A stretch of 64,000 bases of DNA from JAQGLW01 sp035995725 (GTDB lineage: Bacteria; Pseudomonadota; Gammaproteobacteria; Burkholderiales; Burkholderiaceae_D): the NCBI GenBank assembly GCA_035995725.1, contig DASYKE010000069.1:1-64000 (forward strand). Direction: 5' to 3'. Positions within the stretch are counted from its first letter, which is position 1; the number at the start of each line of letters is the position of its first letter. A program made the translations under genes and the position numbers. Shown here in pieces: positions 44,463 through 53,149 of this stretch. The notes under the pieces were generated by a model. It was not told the DNA's origin, did not search any database, and saw only the letters and a list, made by a program, of their open reading frames with translations.

Positions 44463-45652
44463 ATCGTTCCTTTTTGACGCAACGCGTCGATCTGTTCGGT
44501 ACTGTAGCCCATCCGTTCAAGATGCGTGTCGGTATGTGCGGACAGCATGGGTGCGGCCGAGGCCGGATGCGGGTCTCCGTCCGACATGCGAAAGCCGCAG
44601 CGCGTCAGATGCTGGCGTCCGGTCGGCGTGTCGAAAGATGAAACGAAGTGGCGCTGCGCAATGTGCGGATCGCCCAGAATTTGCGGTACCGTCATGACCT
44701 TGCCGGCCGGTACGCCGGCATCGACCAGCAGTTGTTCCCATTGCGCCGCACTGCGAGTGCGCAGCGCATCTTCGAGCTCATCCTTCAATGCCTTGCGATG
44801 GATTTTCCGGTTCTGCCGGTCGGCGAAGCGATCGTCGTCGATCAGGTCGGCCCGGCCCACCAGCCTGCACAGCGTGCGGTATTGCTTGTCTTCGTTGGCT
44901 GCGATGTTCAACAGACCGTCGCCGGTTTTAAAAGTGCCGGACGGCGCCGCGGTGAAATTTTCATTGCCCATCGGCGTGGGTTCGACGCCGACATTCAGAT
45001 AGTTCGACACCACCCACCCCATCGTCGCCAGCGTCGATTCGAGCATCGACACGTCGATCATGCGGCCGCCGCCGCCGGCGCGCGATTGCACCAGCGCGGC
45101 GCAAATCGCGAACGCCGCCGTCAGGCCGCCGATCGTATCCGATGCCGGATAGCCGACGCGCAGCGGTGCGCTGCCGGCATCGCCGGTGATGCTCATGACG
45201 CCTGCGATACCCTGGATGATCTGATCGTAGGCGGGGCGAGCCGCCATCGGCCCGTCCTGGCCGAATCCCGAGATGGCGCAATAAATCAGCGCCGGGTTGA
45301 TCGCCGCCAGTTCCTCATAGCCCAGGCCGAGACGCGCCATGACGCCCGGCCTGAAATTTTCGAGCACGACATCCGCGTCGCGCACCATGCGCAAAAAAAT
45401 CTCCTTGCCTTCATCGTGTTTCAGGTTCAGCGTAATCGATTGTTTGCCGCCATTGACCGCAACGAAGGAGGTTCCCATGCTCCGCGCTGCGGCAGCCGGA
45501 TCCGCGCCGAGCTGTCGCGCCAGATCACCGGTTACCGGCTGTTCGATCTTGATCACTTCGGCGCCGAGCAATGCCAGCTGGTAGCCGCAAAACGGCCCGG
45601 CAAGAACGTTCGATAAATCGAGGACGCGAACGCCTGCGAGAGGAAATGTCAT
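44459..45652 (-). CDS. CaiB/BaiF-type CoA transferase (class III)
   Basis: Second family III CoA transferase of the window, 397 residues. It has VLDLSNVLAGPFCGYQLALLGAEVIKIE, SITLNLKHDEGKEIF, DADVVLENFRPGVMARLGLGYE and YCAISGFGQDGPMAARPAYDQ. As in the other copy, the catalytic-Asp position reads Glu (SMLES). It is coupled to the citryl-CoA-lyase-like gene by an ATGA overlap, so it probably makes that enzyme's CoA-ester substrate. The pair converges on the seven-gene operon at 35-43.6 kb. Confidence 0.88.
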   Translation of the reverse strand: MTFPLAGVRVLDLSNVLAGPFCGYQLALLGAEVIKIEQPVTGDLARQLGADPAAAARSMGTSFVAVNGGKQSITLNLKHDEGKEIFLRMVRDADVVLENFRPGVMARLGLGYEELAAINPALIYCAISGFGQDGPMAARPAYDQIIQGIAGVMSITGDAGSAPLRVGYPASDTIGGLTAAFAICAALVQSRAGGGGRMIDVSMLESTLATMGWVVSNYLNVGVEPTPMGNENFTAAPSGTFKTGDGLLNIAANEDKQYRTLCRLVGRADLIDDDRFADRQNRKIHRKALKDELEDALRTRSAAQWEQLLVDAGVPAGKVMTVPQILGDPHIAQRHFVSSFDTPTGRQHLTRCGFRMSDGDPHPASAAPMLSAHTDTHLERMGYSTEQIDALRQKGTI

Positions 45653-46106
45653 GGAGTTCTCCGATTGGATTGCGGTAAAGCTGGACGGCTATGCCTGCTG
45701 TCGTAGCACTTCAGGCGGTTCCGATTGACGCGGGCAAGACTTGACGAAATAGCGTGATTGCGTGTTGCGTGGAGCACGAATTTATTCCGACTGTCTGACA
45801 GCAAATATGAACATCCTGCCAGAAAAGATTTTCCCGAAAGCTCTTGCCTGCGTCAAGCGCGCATTTGCCATGCAGGTAATGCTTTGCTATATTTCCACAG
45901 ACTTAGGGCCTATTTCAGTAGGAAACAGCCCCGCCGATGATTCAAGCCAGCTCGGAAAAAACGACGCTGCTTCATCGTGCCGATGTTTTTCCGCCTCTTT
46001 CCTGTTTGAGGACACTCGTTTTGACGACATTTATAAGAATGCAGGAATCCAATACCCTGCGCAACAAGGCATTGCCATCCATCGCTCCTCAACTCGAAAG
46101 CCGGTC
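45653..46106. other. Divergent intergenic region with a short repeat
   Basis: About 450 bases between caiB (minus) and a 2-hydroxyacid dehydrogenase gene (plus). Frame 45762-46106 is open and joined to the dehydrogenase frame but is Cys/Ser-rich and unlike the family, so I treat it as leader. Bases 45908-45925 match 55396-55413 at 17 of 18 positions, and the similarity continues with a shift to about 45938. Confidence 0.5.
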
Positions 46107-47111
46107 ATGAAAATAGCGATCCTGGACGATTACCAGAACGCCGTACGTTCGCTGGAATGTTTTTCGAAGCTGGCCGATCATGACGTAACAGTCTGGACCG
46201 ATCATACAAAAAATGCCGACACGCTTGCCGCGCGCCTCGCAGAAACGGAAATCCTGATATTGCTGCGCGAGAGGACGCCGATAACGGCGCAGCTGCTGGA
46301 AAGACTGCCCAATTTAAAACTCATTAGCCAGCACGGCGTGACGCCGCATATAGACGTCGATGCATGCACCCGCTTGGGCATAGTCGTTTCTTCCGGACAA
46401 TACGCGCGCCCTTCATACGCGACCGCCGAGTTCGCCTGGGGCCTTGTCATCAGTGCCATGCGGCATATTCCGCAGGAAGTCGAGCGCTTCAAAAAAGGCG
46501 CCTGGCAATCCACCCTCGGGCTGGCGCTGCACGGACGCACTCTCGGCGTGTTCGGATATGGACGGATCGGAGCGCTGCTCGCCGGCTACGGCAAGGCATT
46601 CGGCATGCGCGTGCTGGTCTGGGGACGGGAAAGCACGCAAGGCAAGGCGCGCGCCGATGGCGTCCAGGTAGCGGCGAGTAAAAAAGCATTCTTCGAGCAA
46701 TCGGATGTGGTATCGCTGCATATCCGGCTGACCGATTCCACGCACGGCATCGTGACAGCCGACGATCTGGCGCTGATGAAGCCGACGGCGCTGATAGTCA
46801 ACACCAGCCGCGCGGCACTGATCGAGCCGGGCGCGCTGGAGCAGGCGTTGCGGGCAGGCCGGCCCGGCATGGCCGCGGTGGACGTGTACGAGGAAGAACC
46901 CGTGCTGGGCGCCGCACATCCGCTGCTGGCGCTCGACAACGTCGTGTGCACGCCGCATCTGGGCTATGTCGAACGGGATTCCTACGAATTCGGATTCGGA
47001 AAGGCGTTCGACCAGGTTATTGCCTTCACCAATGGAGCGCCGGTGCATGTGGTCAATCCGGAGGTTCTCGCCGGCAATCGGCAGCAGTCTGGCAGTTCCG
47101 ATCGCCGCTAG
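46107..47111 (+). CDS. D-2-hydroxyacid dehydrogenase family protein
   Basis: Second NAD-dependent 2-hydroxyacid dehydrogenase of the window, 334 residues from the ATG MKIAILDDYQNAVRSL. It has LISQHGVTPHIDVDACTRLGI, ATAEFAWGLVISAMRHIP, the Rossmann turn GVFGYGRIGALLAGYG, catalytic Arg in VNTSRAALIEPGAL and His in CTPHLGYVERD. It is divergent from caiB and single by spacing. The long upstream extension of the frame is rejected. The substrate is not evident. Confidence 0.87.
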   Translation: MKIAILDDYQNAVRSLECFSKLADHDVTVWTDHTKNADTLAARLAETEILILLRERTPITAQLLERLPNLKLISQHGVTPHIDVDACTRLGIVVSSGQYARPSYATAEFAWGLVISAMRHIPQEVERFKKGAWQSTLGLALHGRTLGVFGYGRIGALLAGYGKAFGMRVLVWGRESTQGKARADGVQVAASKKAFFEQSDVVSLHIRLTDSTHGIVTADDLALMKPTALIVNTSRAALIEPGALEQALRAGRPGMAAVDVYEEEPVLGAAHPLLALDNVVCTPHLGYVERDSYEFGFGKAFDQVIAFTNGAPVHVVNPEVLAGNRQQSGSSDRR

Positions 47112-47206
47112 CGGCAGCGCGTCATGCAATCTAAAAGTTTTGGTTCGCTGAGCCTGGTTTCAGCTATCCGGAGCCGTTCGTCCCGGGGCACCCCTTGAGG
47201 GTGTAA

Positions 47207-47230
47207 GTAGCGCCAGCGTATCGAAGCTAC
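47207..47230. repeat. Diverged relative of the 41664-41711 repeat
   Basis: These 24 bases closely match the reverse complement of the middle of the repeat at 41664-41711, sharing GTAGCG and CAGCGTATCGAAGC with one extra C between them. The terminal CGTTCATCCTG arm is only weakly preserved (CGTTCGTCC near 47177). It lies in the gap between convergent genes. Confidence 0.6.
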
Positions 47231-47369
47231 CTCGCATGTGCAACTAATTGAGTAAAAGTTCGGTTTTGTGAACAAGATAATCGGGGATTGACCGAAATTC
47301 ATTTTCGCGCTGACTGAACTGGCTGCGCTGCACATCTTTCACCGGGTATTCCGTCGCCGCCCCGCAGTA

Positions 47370-47392
47370 ATGCCTGAGCCATACTCAGGCAT
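47370..47392. terminator. Hairpin between convergent genes
   Basis: Perfect nine-base arms ATGCCTGAG (47370-47378) and CTCAGGCAT (47384-47392) with a CCATA loop. It could end transcription from both sides, but no T tract follows on either strand, so it may be only a stem for mRNA ends. Confidence 0.4.
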
Positions 47393-47477
47393 CCCATCAG
47401 GAATGGCAAGGAACAGGAATTGAGCAAGCAGCAGAGCCAATTTGCCTGCTGCTGCAGTTGGCAGAGGGCCGCAGCAG

Positions 47478-48842
47478 CTACTTCGTGTCCGTCGAACTGA
47501 CCTTGTCAAAATAACCGGACTCTATGAACCGCAGCCAGAGACTCCCCACCACCTTGATGCTGTCCTGCGTAAACAGATAGTGGTGGAAATCCTCGACCCT
47601 TGCCACCTGGTACCTGGCAGTGTACGGCTCCATGATCGCGCGCGTGGCATCGACCACGGGGGGCGGCAATGCCTCGTCCAGGGTGCCGTTCATCTCCAGC
47701 GCCGCAACCGTCTTCAATTCCTTGGGCGGATACGAGACATCAATGAAATCCTGGACCAACCGGACAAATCCTTCTTTTTTATATTCGGCCGGCAGAAAAT
47801 CGGACAGCCAGAGGCGCATGGCCATATCGCCGAGTGCGCCGCTGTTGAAGAACATGGTCGGGTCCTCCACGCTCTTGAACCGCGGATTCTTCAGCGCATG
47901 CTGCCACCAGATATCCCTCGTCTCTTTCGGCACGTGGCGTGTGTAGAAGGTGAAGTCCTTGGTTCCGCGCTCACGGACCCGCAGAGCCGATCTGTCGTAG
48001 GGCCAGTCGAAATTGCCCGCTTTTGCGCGGCTGTGAAAAAATGCGACTCCCGTACTGCTCGTGCCCCAGCCGAGATAACCGTCCGGGGTCACGTATTTGG
48101 CGAGCGGCCAGAGAAAGGCGCCGCCGGTCGACATTCCCCAGTAGAGGAGAAGGGATTTCTTGCGCTCTGCCGGAGGAAGCGCATGTTCGACCGCCTTCCG
48201 ATATCCTGTGAGCAGCGTCACGGGGTTTGCGGCAAGCATCTGCCGGTAAAACTCCGTGCCGGGTTTAGGTACCCGCACGTATTCACTGTCCGTCGGGCTC
48301 GATGCGCCCGAAATTGGCTGGACGGTATAGTCGTCCGGGGACCAGTGAGCCTTCTGGTCCCGATTGAACATGGGCATGCGTTGCGCCAGCGGTACGTCTT
48401 TCCAGGAGCCGGTGCCGTCGCTTGCGAGGAAATTCCAGCGGCCTACCCGGGTCGGTGCGATGAAGGTGATGCCCCGTTTGGCCAGCCACGGGCCCATGCC
48501 CTCCTTGCCCTCGACCGTCTCGATGAAGTCCATCCCGTATTCGCTGCCGGCCTCGCCGGCGACCACCACGATCTTCTTCCCTTTGAAGAGGCGGGGACGC
48601 TCGGGGTCGAGCCGTATGACTACCTGTGTAAATTTCTTGCCGTATGAATTGAAATCAATAAATTCTATTTTGGGGGTGTAGCGGCTTGTCTCGGCATAGT
48701 CGTTCGTCGCCAGAATTTCGGCCACTCCCGCTTTTCCGAATGTGCCGTTGTCCTTCGGCAGGTCCCATGCGGCAGCCGTTCCTGCGCCAAGCGCCAGGGC
48801 CGCTGCGATCAATCCAGCGGCAAGCAAATTTGGTTTAACCAT
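47478..48842 (-). CDS. Secreted alpha/beta-hydrolase-like protein of unknown function
   Basis: From the ATG at 48842 (GGGGGAG four bases upstream) it has 454 residues, with a signal peptide ending TAAA before WDLPKDNG. A serine nucleophile elbow is likely in LYWGMSTGGAFLWPL (about residue 240), after an oxyanion-type segment IVVVAGEAGSEYGMDF. A histidine near the end (DFHHYLF) is a candidate triad member. I do not recognise a characterised family. It is the last gene of the Rieske oxygenase operon, so it may act on the substrate, for example an ester, outside the cell. Confidence 0.65.
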   Translation of the reverse strand: MVKPNLLAAGLIAAALALGAGTAAAWDLPKDNGTFGKAGVAEILATNDYAETSRYTPKIEFIDFNSYGKKFTQVVIRLDPERPRLFKGKKIVVVAGEAGSEYGMDFIETVEGKEGMGPWLAKRGITFIAPTRVGRWNFLASDGTGSWKDVPLAQRMPMFNRDQKAHWSPDDYTVQPISGASSPTDSEYVRVPKPGTEFYRQMLAANPVTLLTGYRKAVEHALPPAERKKSLLLYWGMSTGGAFLWPLAKYVTPDGYLGWGTSSTGVAFFHSRAKAGNFDWPYDRSALRVRERGTKDFTFYTRHVPKETRDIWWQHALKNPRFKSVEDPTMFFNSGALGDMAMRLWLSDFLPAEYKKEGFVRLVQDFIDVSYPPKELKTVAALEMNGTLDEALPPPVVDATRAIMEPYTARYQVARVEDFHHYLFTQDSIKVVGSLWLRFIESGYFDKVSSTDTK

Positions 48843-48965
48843 TTCTCCCCCTTGTTCCGGTGGCCAGGAAATCCGGCCGTCCCGCGATGTCGCGTTCAAA
48901 GCACTAAACATTATTATTTATTGTGAGTATTCGACTTCGCTTGAAAAGCAAAGTCGAAACCAGTA

Positions 48966-50024
48966 TTACCTCGCCTTTTTGCCAATGACTTCCTGGAATG
49001 TTTTTACCCACTGTTCTTGCCGGTCCAATGCGAACGTCGGGTCGATGAATTTAAGCGGGATACCGCTGACATGCGAGCCGATGTTTTTGCTGGTCGCAAC
49101 ATACTTTAAATTGGCCAGATGCTGCTGGCCCTCGCTCAGCATGAAGTCATAAAACAGCGCCGCAGCGGCGGGATGGGGCGCTTTCCTGGTCATCGCGATG
49201 GTGCTGAATTGCGCAACGACAGGCTGTATGGTGAACATTTCGATCGGGGCTCCCTTCAGTTTTAACTGCTCTGGATTCCAGCTGTACACCGTCAGCGCAA
49301 GCGGCACCTCTCCCGACGCGGCCAGAGTGGCCAATAGCGAATGTCCTTTGCGGACCGAAACGCCATTGGTGGCAACGATATCGTTAAACAGTTTTATCCC
49401 CTGCTTCTCCCCCAGCGTATCGACCAGGGTGTTGAACCAGCCATGATCCTCGGCCTCGATGCCCAAACGTCCTTTCCATTTGGGGTCGAGCAAGTCTTGA
49501 TAGGTTTTCGGGAGTTCTTCTTTTTTTACCTTGGTGGTGTTGTAGGCTCCGGAAAAGACATCGATCGTGATTCCGACCCATTCCTTGTGGGCAGGGCTGG
49601 CCTGGGGTATCAGGTCCTTGAGATAAGGAGATCTCACTTCCTGCAATAGCTTTTCCCGGTGCGCCGCTTCATTTTCAGGCGCATTGTTCTGCACGATATC
49701 GACATCGAACTTCCCGCCGCGGGCTTCGGTCGCGATTCGCTGCAGCACGTTTTCCGAACCGGAGCGCCAGGCTTTGACTTTAATGCCATATTTTTTGGTA
49801 AAGGCCTCCATGACGATAGGCAGGTTCGGATACACGTGATAAACCGAAAGCTCTCCCTCTTTCCTGGCTGCTTCCACCAAACGTTCATGACGGTCGTTTC
49901 CCTGGTACAGCGCGATTTCACTTGCCGACGGCGGGCCTTTGCCCGGCTCGGCGGCGAACGACGGGGCGTGGCTGGCGCCGATCAATATCATCAGCGCGGA
50001 AAATTTTATTAAAAACTTGGTCAT
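48966..50024 (-). CDS. Extracellular solute-binding protein, iron(III)/SBP type
   Basis: Periplasmic binding protein of 352 residues of the type used by ABC importers. It has a signal peptide ending SFAAE, a KEGELSVYHVYPNLPIVMEAFTKKYGI opening, KFDVDIVQNNAPENEA, and the hinge region YNTTKVKKEELPKTYQDLLDPKWKGRLGIE, typical of this fold. AAGGAGACATGC precedes its ATG. No permease or ATPase gene is adjacent, which is odd. It is third in the oxygenase operon and probably binds its substrate or a hydrolysis product. Confidence 0.82.
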   Translation of the reverse strand: MTKFLIKFSALMILIGASHAPSFAAEPGKGPPSASEIALYQGNDRHERLVEAARKEGELSVYHVYPNLPIVMEAFTKKYGIKVKAWRSGSENVLQRIATEARGGKFDVDIVQNNAPENEAAHREKLLQEVRSPYLKDLIPQASPAHKEWVGITIDVFSGAYNTTKVKKEELPKTYQDLLDPKWKGRLGIEAEDHGWFNTLVDTLGEKQGIKLFNDIVATNGVSVRKGHSLLATLAASGEVPLALTVYSWNPEQLKLKGAPIEMFTIQPVVAQFSTIAMTRKAPHPAAAALFYDFMLSEGQQHLANLKYVATSKNIGSHVSGIPLKFIDPTFALDRQEQWVKTFQEVIGKKAR

Positions 50025-50133
50025 GCATGTCTCCTTGATCTACACATTGAAGGTAAAAATTTCTTATTATTTTGACTGCCGATAGCCTGTTAATAGCTCC
50101 TTTGAAAAACAACGAACGGGGTTCATTCCGTCA

Positions 50134-50859
50134 TCAAGACGCCGCGCAACGCAATGCCTTGCGGCGCAGATATTCGAAATTGATGGTGTACTGCTCCGGC
50201 CGGGTAATGTTGTACTGGAGCTGCTGGATGTAGTCCGGTGAAAACATTTCGCCGATCCCGCCCGCCGCTTCCGCCAGCAGCTGGATCTGGCATGCGTTGT
50301 CGAGCATGATCGCCAGGATAACCGACTCTTCCACCGAGGCGCCGACCACGGCAACGCCATGGTTGCGCATGAACGTGGCTTTGCACGAGCCGAGCGCGCG
50401 CGCGACGCCGGCGCCCATTTCCTTGGTACGGATCAGATCGATGGTATCGGTGTAATAGGGCACCCCGTCGGCGAATGCGACGCTCGGCTGGCTGATCGGC
50501 TTCAACTGCCGGCCGGTTGCGGACAGCGCGACCGCATACGTCGGGTGGGTATGGATGACGCTCATCACATCCGGACGTGCCTTGAAGATCTCCGAATGGA
50601 TAAAGACTTCGCTGTGCCGCCGTCCGCCGCCGCCCACCTTTTCGCCCTCGAGATTGCAAATGACGATGTTCTCCATCGTTATCTCGTCGAAGCCGTAGCT
50701 GTGAGGCTTCATGAAGAAACGGGACGGGTCTCCGGGTACGCGCACCGATACATGGCCGCGCGTCAGGTCGCCCTGGCCTTCAGCCTCGAGGACACGGCCC
50801 GCGTCGATGATTTTCTGTTTCGCTTCTTCCGTGCTCATGATTTTTTGTTCATTCTTCAC
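50134..50859 (-). CDS. Class II aldolase/adducin family protein, candidate decarboxylase
   Basis: Class II aldolase-fold protein of 241 residues with metal-binding HTHPTYAVALSATGRQ, RNHGVAVVGASVEES and LTRGHVSVRVPGDPSRFFMKPHSYGFDEI. It starts with GTG at 50859, with AAGGA eight bases upstream; an in-frame ATG lies eight codons later. In phthalate-type catabolic clusters, class II aldolase proteins can decarboxylate dihydroxylated phthalates (the actinobacterial 3,4-route). Here it sits directly after the Rieske oxygenase gene, so it is a candidate decarboxylase for the diol product. Confidence 0.8.
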   Translation of the reverse strand: MKNEQKIMSTEEAKQKIIDAGRVLEAEGQGDLTRGHVSVRVPGDPSRFFMKPHSYGFDEITMENIVICNLEGEKVGGGGRRHSEVFIHSEIFKARPDVMSVIHTHPTYAVALSATGRQLKPISQPSVAFADGVPYYTDTIDLIRTKEMGAGVARALGSCKATFMRNHGVAVVGASVEESVILAIMLDNACQIQLLAEAAGGIGEMFSPDYIQQLQYNITRPEQYTINFEYLRRKALRCAAS

Positions 50860-50948
50860 GATGTCTGTCCTTGATTCAAGATTGATGAATAGCGGGCGGC
50901 CTCATTTACAATGGGCGGCCTCATTTTCGACCTTCCGCTGCAGCCAAC

Positions 50949-52271
50949 TCAGTACAGCGACTGCTCCTCGCCCTGTTTTTCGCTGCCGCGAGCAGGCTTG
51001 ACGGCACGCTGCACATCCATCTGGACGCGCTCCGGATCAAAGATTTTGACCAGATCCTGCGCAATCGGCGAATATTTTGCGTGGGTGCGAAGCATGAAAC
51101 TCGCAAAACCGTCGCTGTTGTGGTGCTTTTTCTTTTCATTCGGCAAATCGATTCGCTGATTGCGCTTCTCGTCGCGAACAACGCCCATCGGATCTTCGCC
51201 CTGTTCCATTTTCTTCAGTTCGCGTTTCAGAACGCGCCGGTACATTGCAATACCCTTGTCCGAAGCGCCGAGATTTTCCGAGGTGCGGTCGGCGATCGTG
51301 CCCTGGGTAATCCACGCCATCATGTCCTGGCCATCGACGTTGTCCACGATGAATTCGCCGTTCTTGTCCTTGAACGGCACGTCGTACACATGCACCCGGT
51401 CGGTCAAGTGCGCGGGAACGGTCATTCCCTTGGGCGGGACATAAGCGTTGTACCAGAGATGCATGGTGTGCTCGTTATCGACCGGTACGCGCATCTGGAA
51501 CGAGTAATAGCGTGCCGCCTCGTCGCCGTTGCCGACCGCGAGTATGTTCGGGAACAGGATCGGGTGACCGGTGCGCCAGTCGTCGGAATCTTCCGAGTGG
51601 CCGGCGAGCAGACGGTGCTTGGTGATCCCGAACTCGAATTCCTTGAAGTCGATTTTTTCGTGGCGGGCACTGATCGCGACCTTGATGCCTTCCTGTTCTT
51701 TCTGGAACTCATAATGATGGCCGTGCAGCCACTCGGTATGGATCGGGTCCAGCGAATTTTCCATGATCTGCAGCCAGTTGATCGGCAGCAGCGCACGTCC
51801 CATCATCCGGATCGTGCCTTCCGCGACAAAGCCATCGAAGCGCGGCAGCAGCGGCACGGGCTGCGGCCCAAGGTAGGCGAACAGCAGGCCGCCAAGCTCC
51901 TGCACCGGATAGGCATCCGTCGAAACCTTGTCGCGGAACGCAGGATTATCGATTTCGTTGGGCTGGTTCAGGCACTTGCCCTGCGCACTGAATTCCCAGC
52001 CGTGATACGGACAGCGTATTCCATCCCTGGTAGGGATGCCATGGGCGAACGAAGCGCGCCGGTGCGGACATTGCTCTTTGATGAGACCGAGACGCCCCTG
52101 CCGGTCCTTGAACAGAACCAGGTCTTCTCCGAGCAACCGCACCCGCCTGGTCCAGGCATTTTCCATTTCGGAGGCCGCCCCGATCGGCTGCCAATACCGG
52201 CGCATCAGATTGCCCATGGGAGTTCCGGGGGTAATTTGTGTCAAAAGTTCGTTTTGCTCGGCAGTCAGCAT
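50949..52271 (-). CDS. Rieske aromatic oxygenase alpha subunit, phthalate 4,5-dioxygenase-like
   Basis: Terminal oxygenase of 440 residues. The Rieske cluster ligands are C68-x-H70 (CPHRRASF) and C87-x2-H90 (CPYHGW). The mononuclear iron site is N172-x2-D175-x2-H178-x4-H183. I start at MLTAEQNELL, after AGGAGAG at nine bases. It resembles phthalate 4,5-dioxygenase oxygenases, which hydroxylate a carboxylated ring and are served by a single reductase (55.4 kb end of the cluster). It is first of four minus-strand genes and lies under a MarR-type operator. The exact substrate is not proven. Confidence 0.88.
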   Translation of the reverse strand: MLTAEQNELLTQITPGTPMGNLMRRYWQPIGAASEMENAWTRRVRLLGEDLVLFKDRQGRLGLIKEQCPHRRASFAHGIPTRDGIRCPYHGWEFSAQGKCLNQPNEIDNPAFRDKVSTDAYPVQELGGLLFAYLGPQPVPLLPRFDGFVAEGTIRMMGRALLPINWLQIMENSLDPIHTEWLHGHHYEFQKEQEGIKVAISARHEKIDFKEFEFGITKHRLLAGHSEDSDDWRTGHPILFPNILAVGNGDEAARYYSFQMRVPVDNEHTMHLWYNAYVPPKGMTVPAHLTDRVHVYDVPFKDKNGEFIVDNVDGQDMMAWITQGTIADRTSENLGASDKGIAMYRRVLKRELKKMEQGEDPMGVVRDEKRNQRIDLPNEKKKHHNSDGFASFMLRTHAKYSPIAQDLVKIFDPERVQMDVQRAVKPARGSEKQGEEQSLY

Positions 52272-52344
52272 TTGTATGTCTCTCCTAATGAGTTGATTGA
52301 TTTGCAAGCCGCCAACGCACTTGGGGCTCGAGGCATTTGAAATA

Positions 52345-52373
52345 GCTTAATACTTAGGTACCATAGATGTCAA
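52345..52373 (-). promoter_or_regulatory. Oxygenase operon promoter with a MarR half-operator in its spacer
   Basis: On the minus strand, TTGACA (52368-52373) is a perfect -35, with an A+T-rich -10 candidate near 52344-52350. The bases 52352-52367 between them share eleven bases (ACTTAGGTACC) with the palindrome at 52525-52540, the second half being diverged. A regulator bound here would block RNA polymerase directly. The -10 is less certain than the -35. Confidence 0.65.
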
Positions 52374-52524
52374 TTGCCGGGCACGATACCCTTGTAAAAC
52401 TCTAAATTCGGCCACAAATCGTGAAATTCGCTGAATTGCCAGCCTGTTTGCGGTATATTTGCATATATATTGACTGCTGATTTTTCGGCTGAGTGTATTG
52501 CGACGCACGGAAATAACCGAGATA

Positions 52525-52540
52525 ACTTAGGTACCTAAGT
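52525..52540. promoter_or_regulatory. Perfect 16-bp palindromic operator upstream of marR
   Basis: ACTTAGGTACCTAAGT is fully self-complementary and lies 49-64 bases before the marR start, downstream of a candidate promoter (TTGACT at 52470-52475, TGTATT near 52494-52499). Its left eleven bases recur in the oxygenase promoter. This arrangement suits autoregulation by the MarR protein encoded at 52589. Confidence 0.75.
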
Positions 52541-52588
52541 GAGAAAGACTACGATGGCTTTACCCACTATAACCACGCGGGCAGGCGC

Positions 52589-53149
52589 ATGAGCGCACCG
52601 GACGGCAAAATCGGCCGGGAAGTCCTGCCGGCGGCGCCGGTATATTGGAGGCAGGCAGTATCCAGCGAGCGCTTGGCGCATTTGATCAAGATTGCGTACA
52701 GAGGCTTTTCGCGCGGGTTGCAAATGAGGCTGCGCAAACACTCGGTGCTGTACGGACACTGGACGCTGTTGCGCATTCTTTGGCAAACCGACGGAATTAC
52801 GCAGCGGCAACTCAGCGAACAGGCCGGTGTGATGGAACCCACGACCTTCGCCGCGCTGCAAACGATGGAGAAACTGGGCTACATCACACGCCAGAAAATG
52901 GGCAAGCAGGTGCGGATATTCGTGACGCCGAAAGGCGCCGCGCTGAAGAACGTCATCGTTCCGGCCGCCGAGGAGGTCAATCATATTGCGCTGTCCGGCA
53001 TTCCGCCGGACGATCTCGCAGCGACACGCCGCACATTGCTGGCCATGATCGGAAACCTTTCCGCCGACGAACTGGCATGGCTCGAAAAGGAATTCAGCGC
53101 GTCTTCCATGCAGGACGATGAAGCGGCTGCCAGCAACGACCCGATATGA
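52589..53149 (+). CDS. MarR family transcriptional regulator
   Basis: Winged-helix regulator of 186 residues. The recognition region reads YGHWTLLRILWQTDGITQRQLSEQAGVMEPTTFAALQTMEKLGYITRQK in sections typical of MarR, with the wing at GKQVRIFVTPKGA. MarR proteins usually repress divergent genes until an aromatic ligand binds. It sits between the oxygenase operon and a diol dehydrogenase gene, with palindromic operators on both sides. Its stop overlaps the dehydrogenase start (ATGA), so the three plus-strand genes form one unit. Confidence 0.9.
   Translation: MSAPDGKIGREVLPAAPVYWRQAVSSERLAHLIKIAYRGFSRGLQMRLRKHSVLYGHWTLLRILWQTDGITQRQLSEQAGVMEPTTFAALQTMEKLGYITRQKMGKQVRIFVTPKGAALKNVIVPAAEEVNHIALSGIPPDDLAATRRTLLAMIGNLSADELAWLEKEFSASSMQDDEAAASNDPI

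Larger units (their letters stand above)
47112..47477. other. Convergent intergenic region with repeat and hairpin
   Basis: About 370 bases between two convergent genes, with no gene recognised. It contains a diverged relative of the 41664-41711 repeat (47207-47230), and a perfect nine-base stem with five-base loop (47370-47392). The segment between them is A+T-richer than the genes. Confidence 0.5.

Noticed and set aside
45762..46106. N-terminal extension of the 2-hydroxyacid dehydrogenase frame
   Set aside because: The 115 extra residues are Cys/Ser-rich and absent from the family, whose start fits MKIAILDDYQ at 46107.
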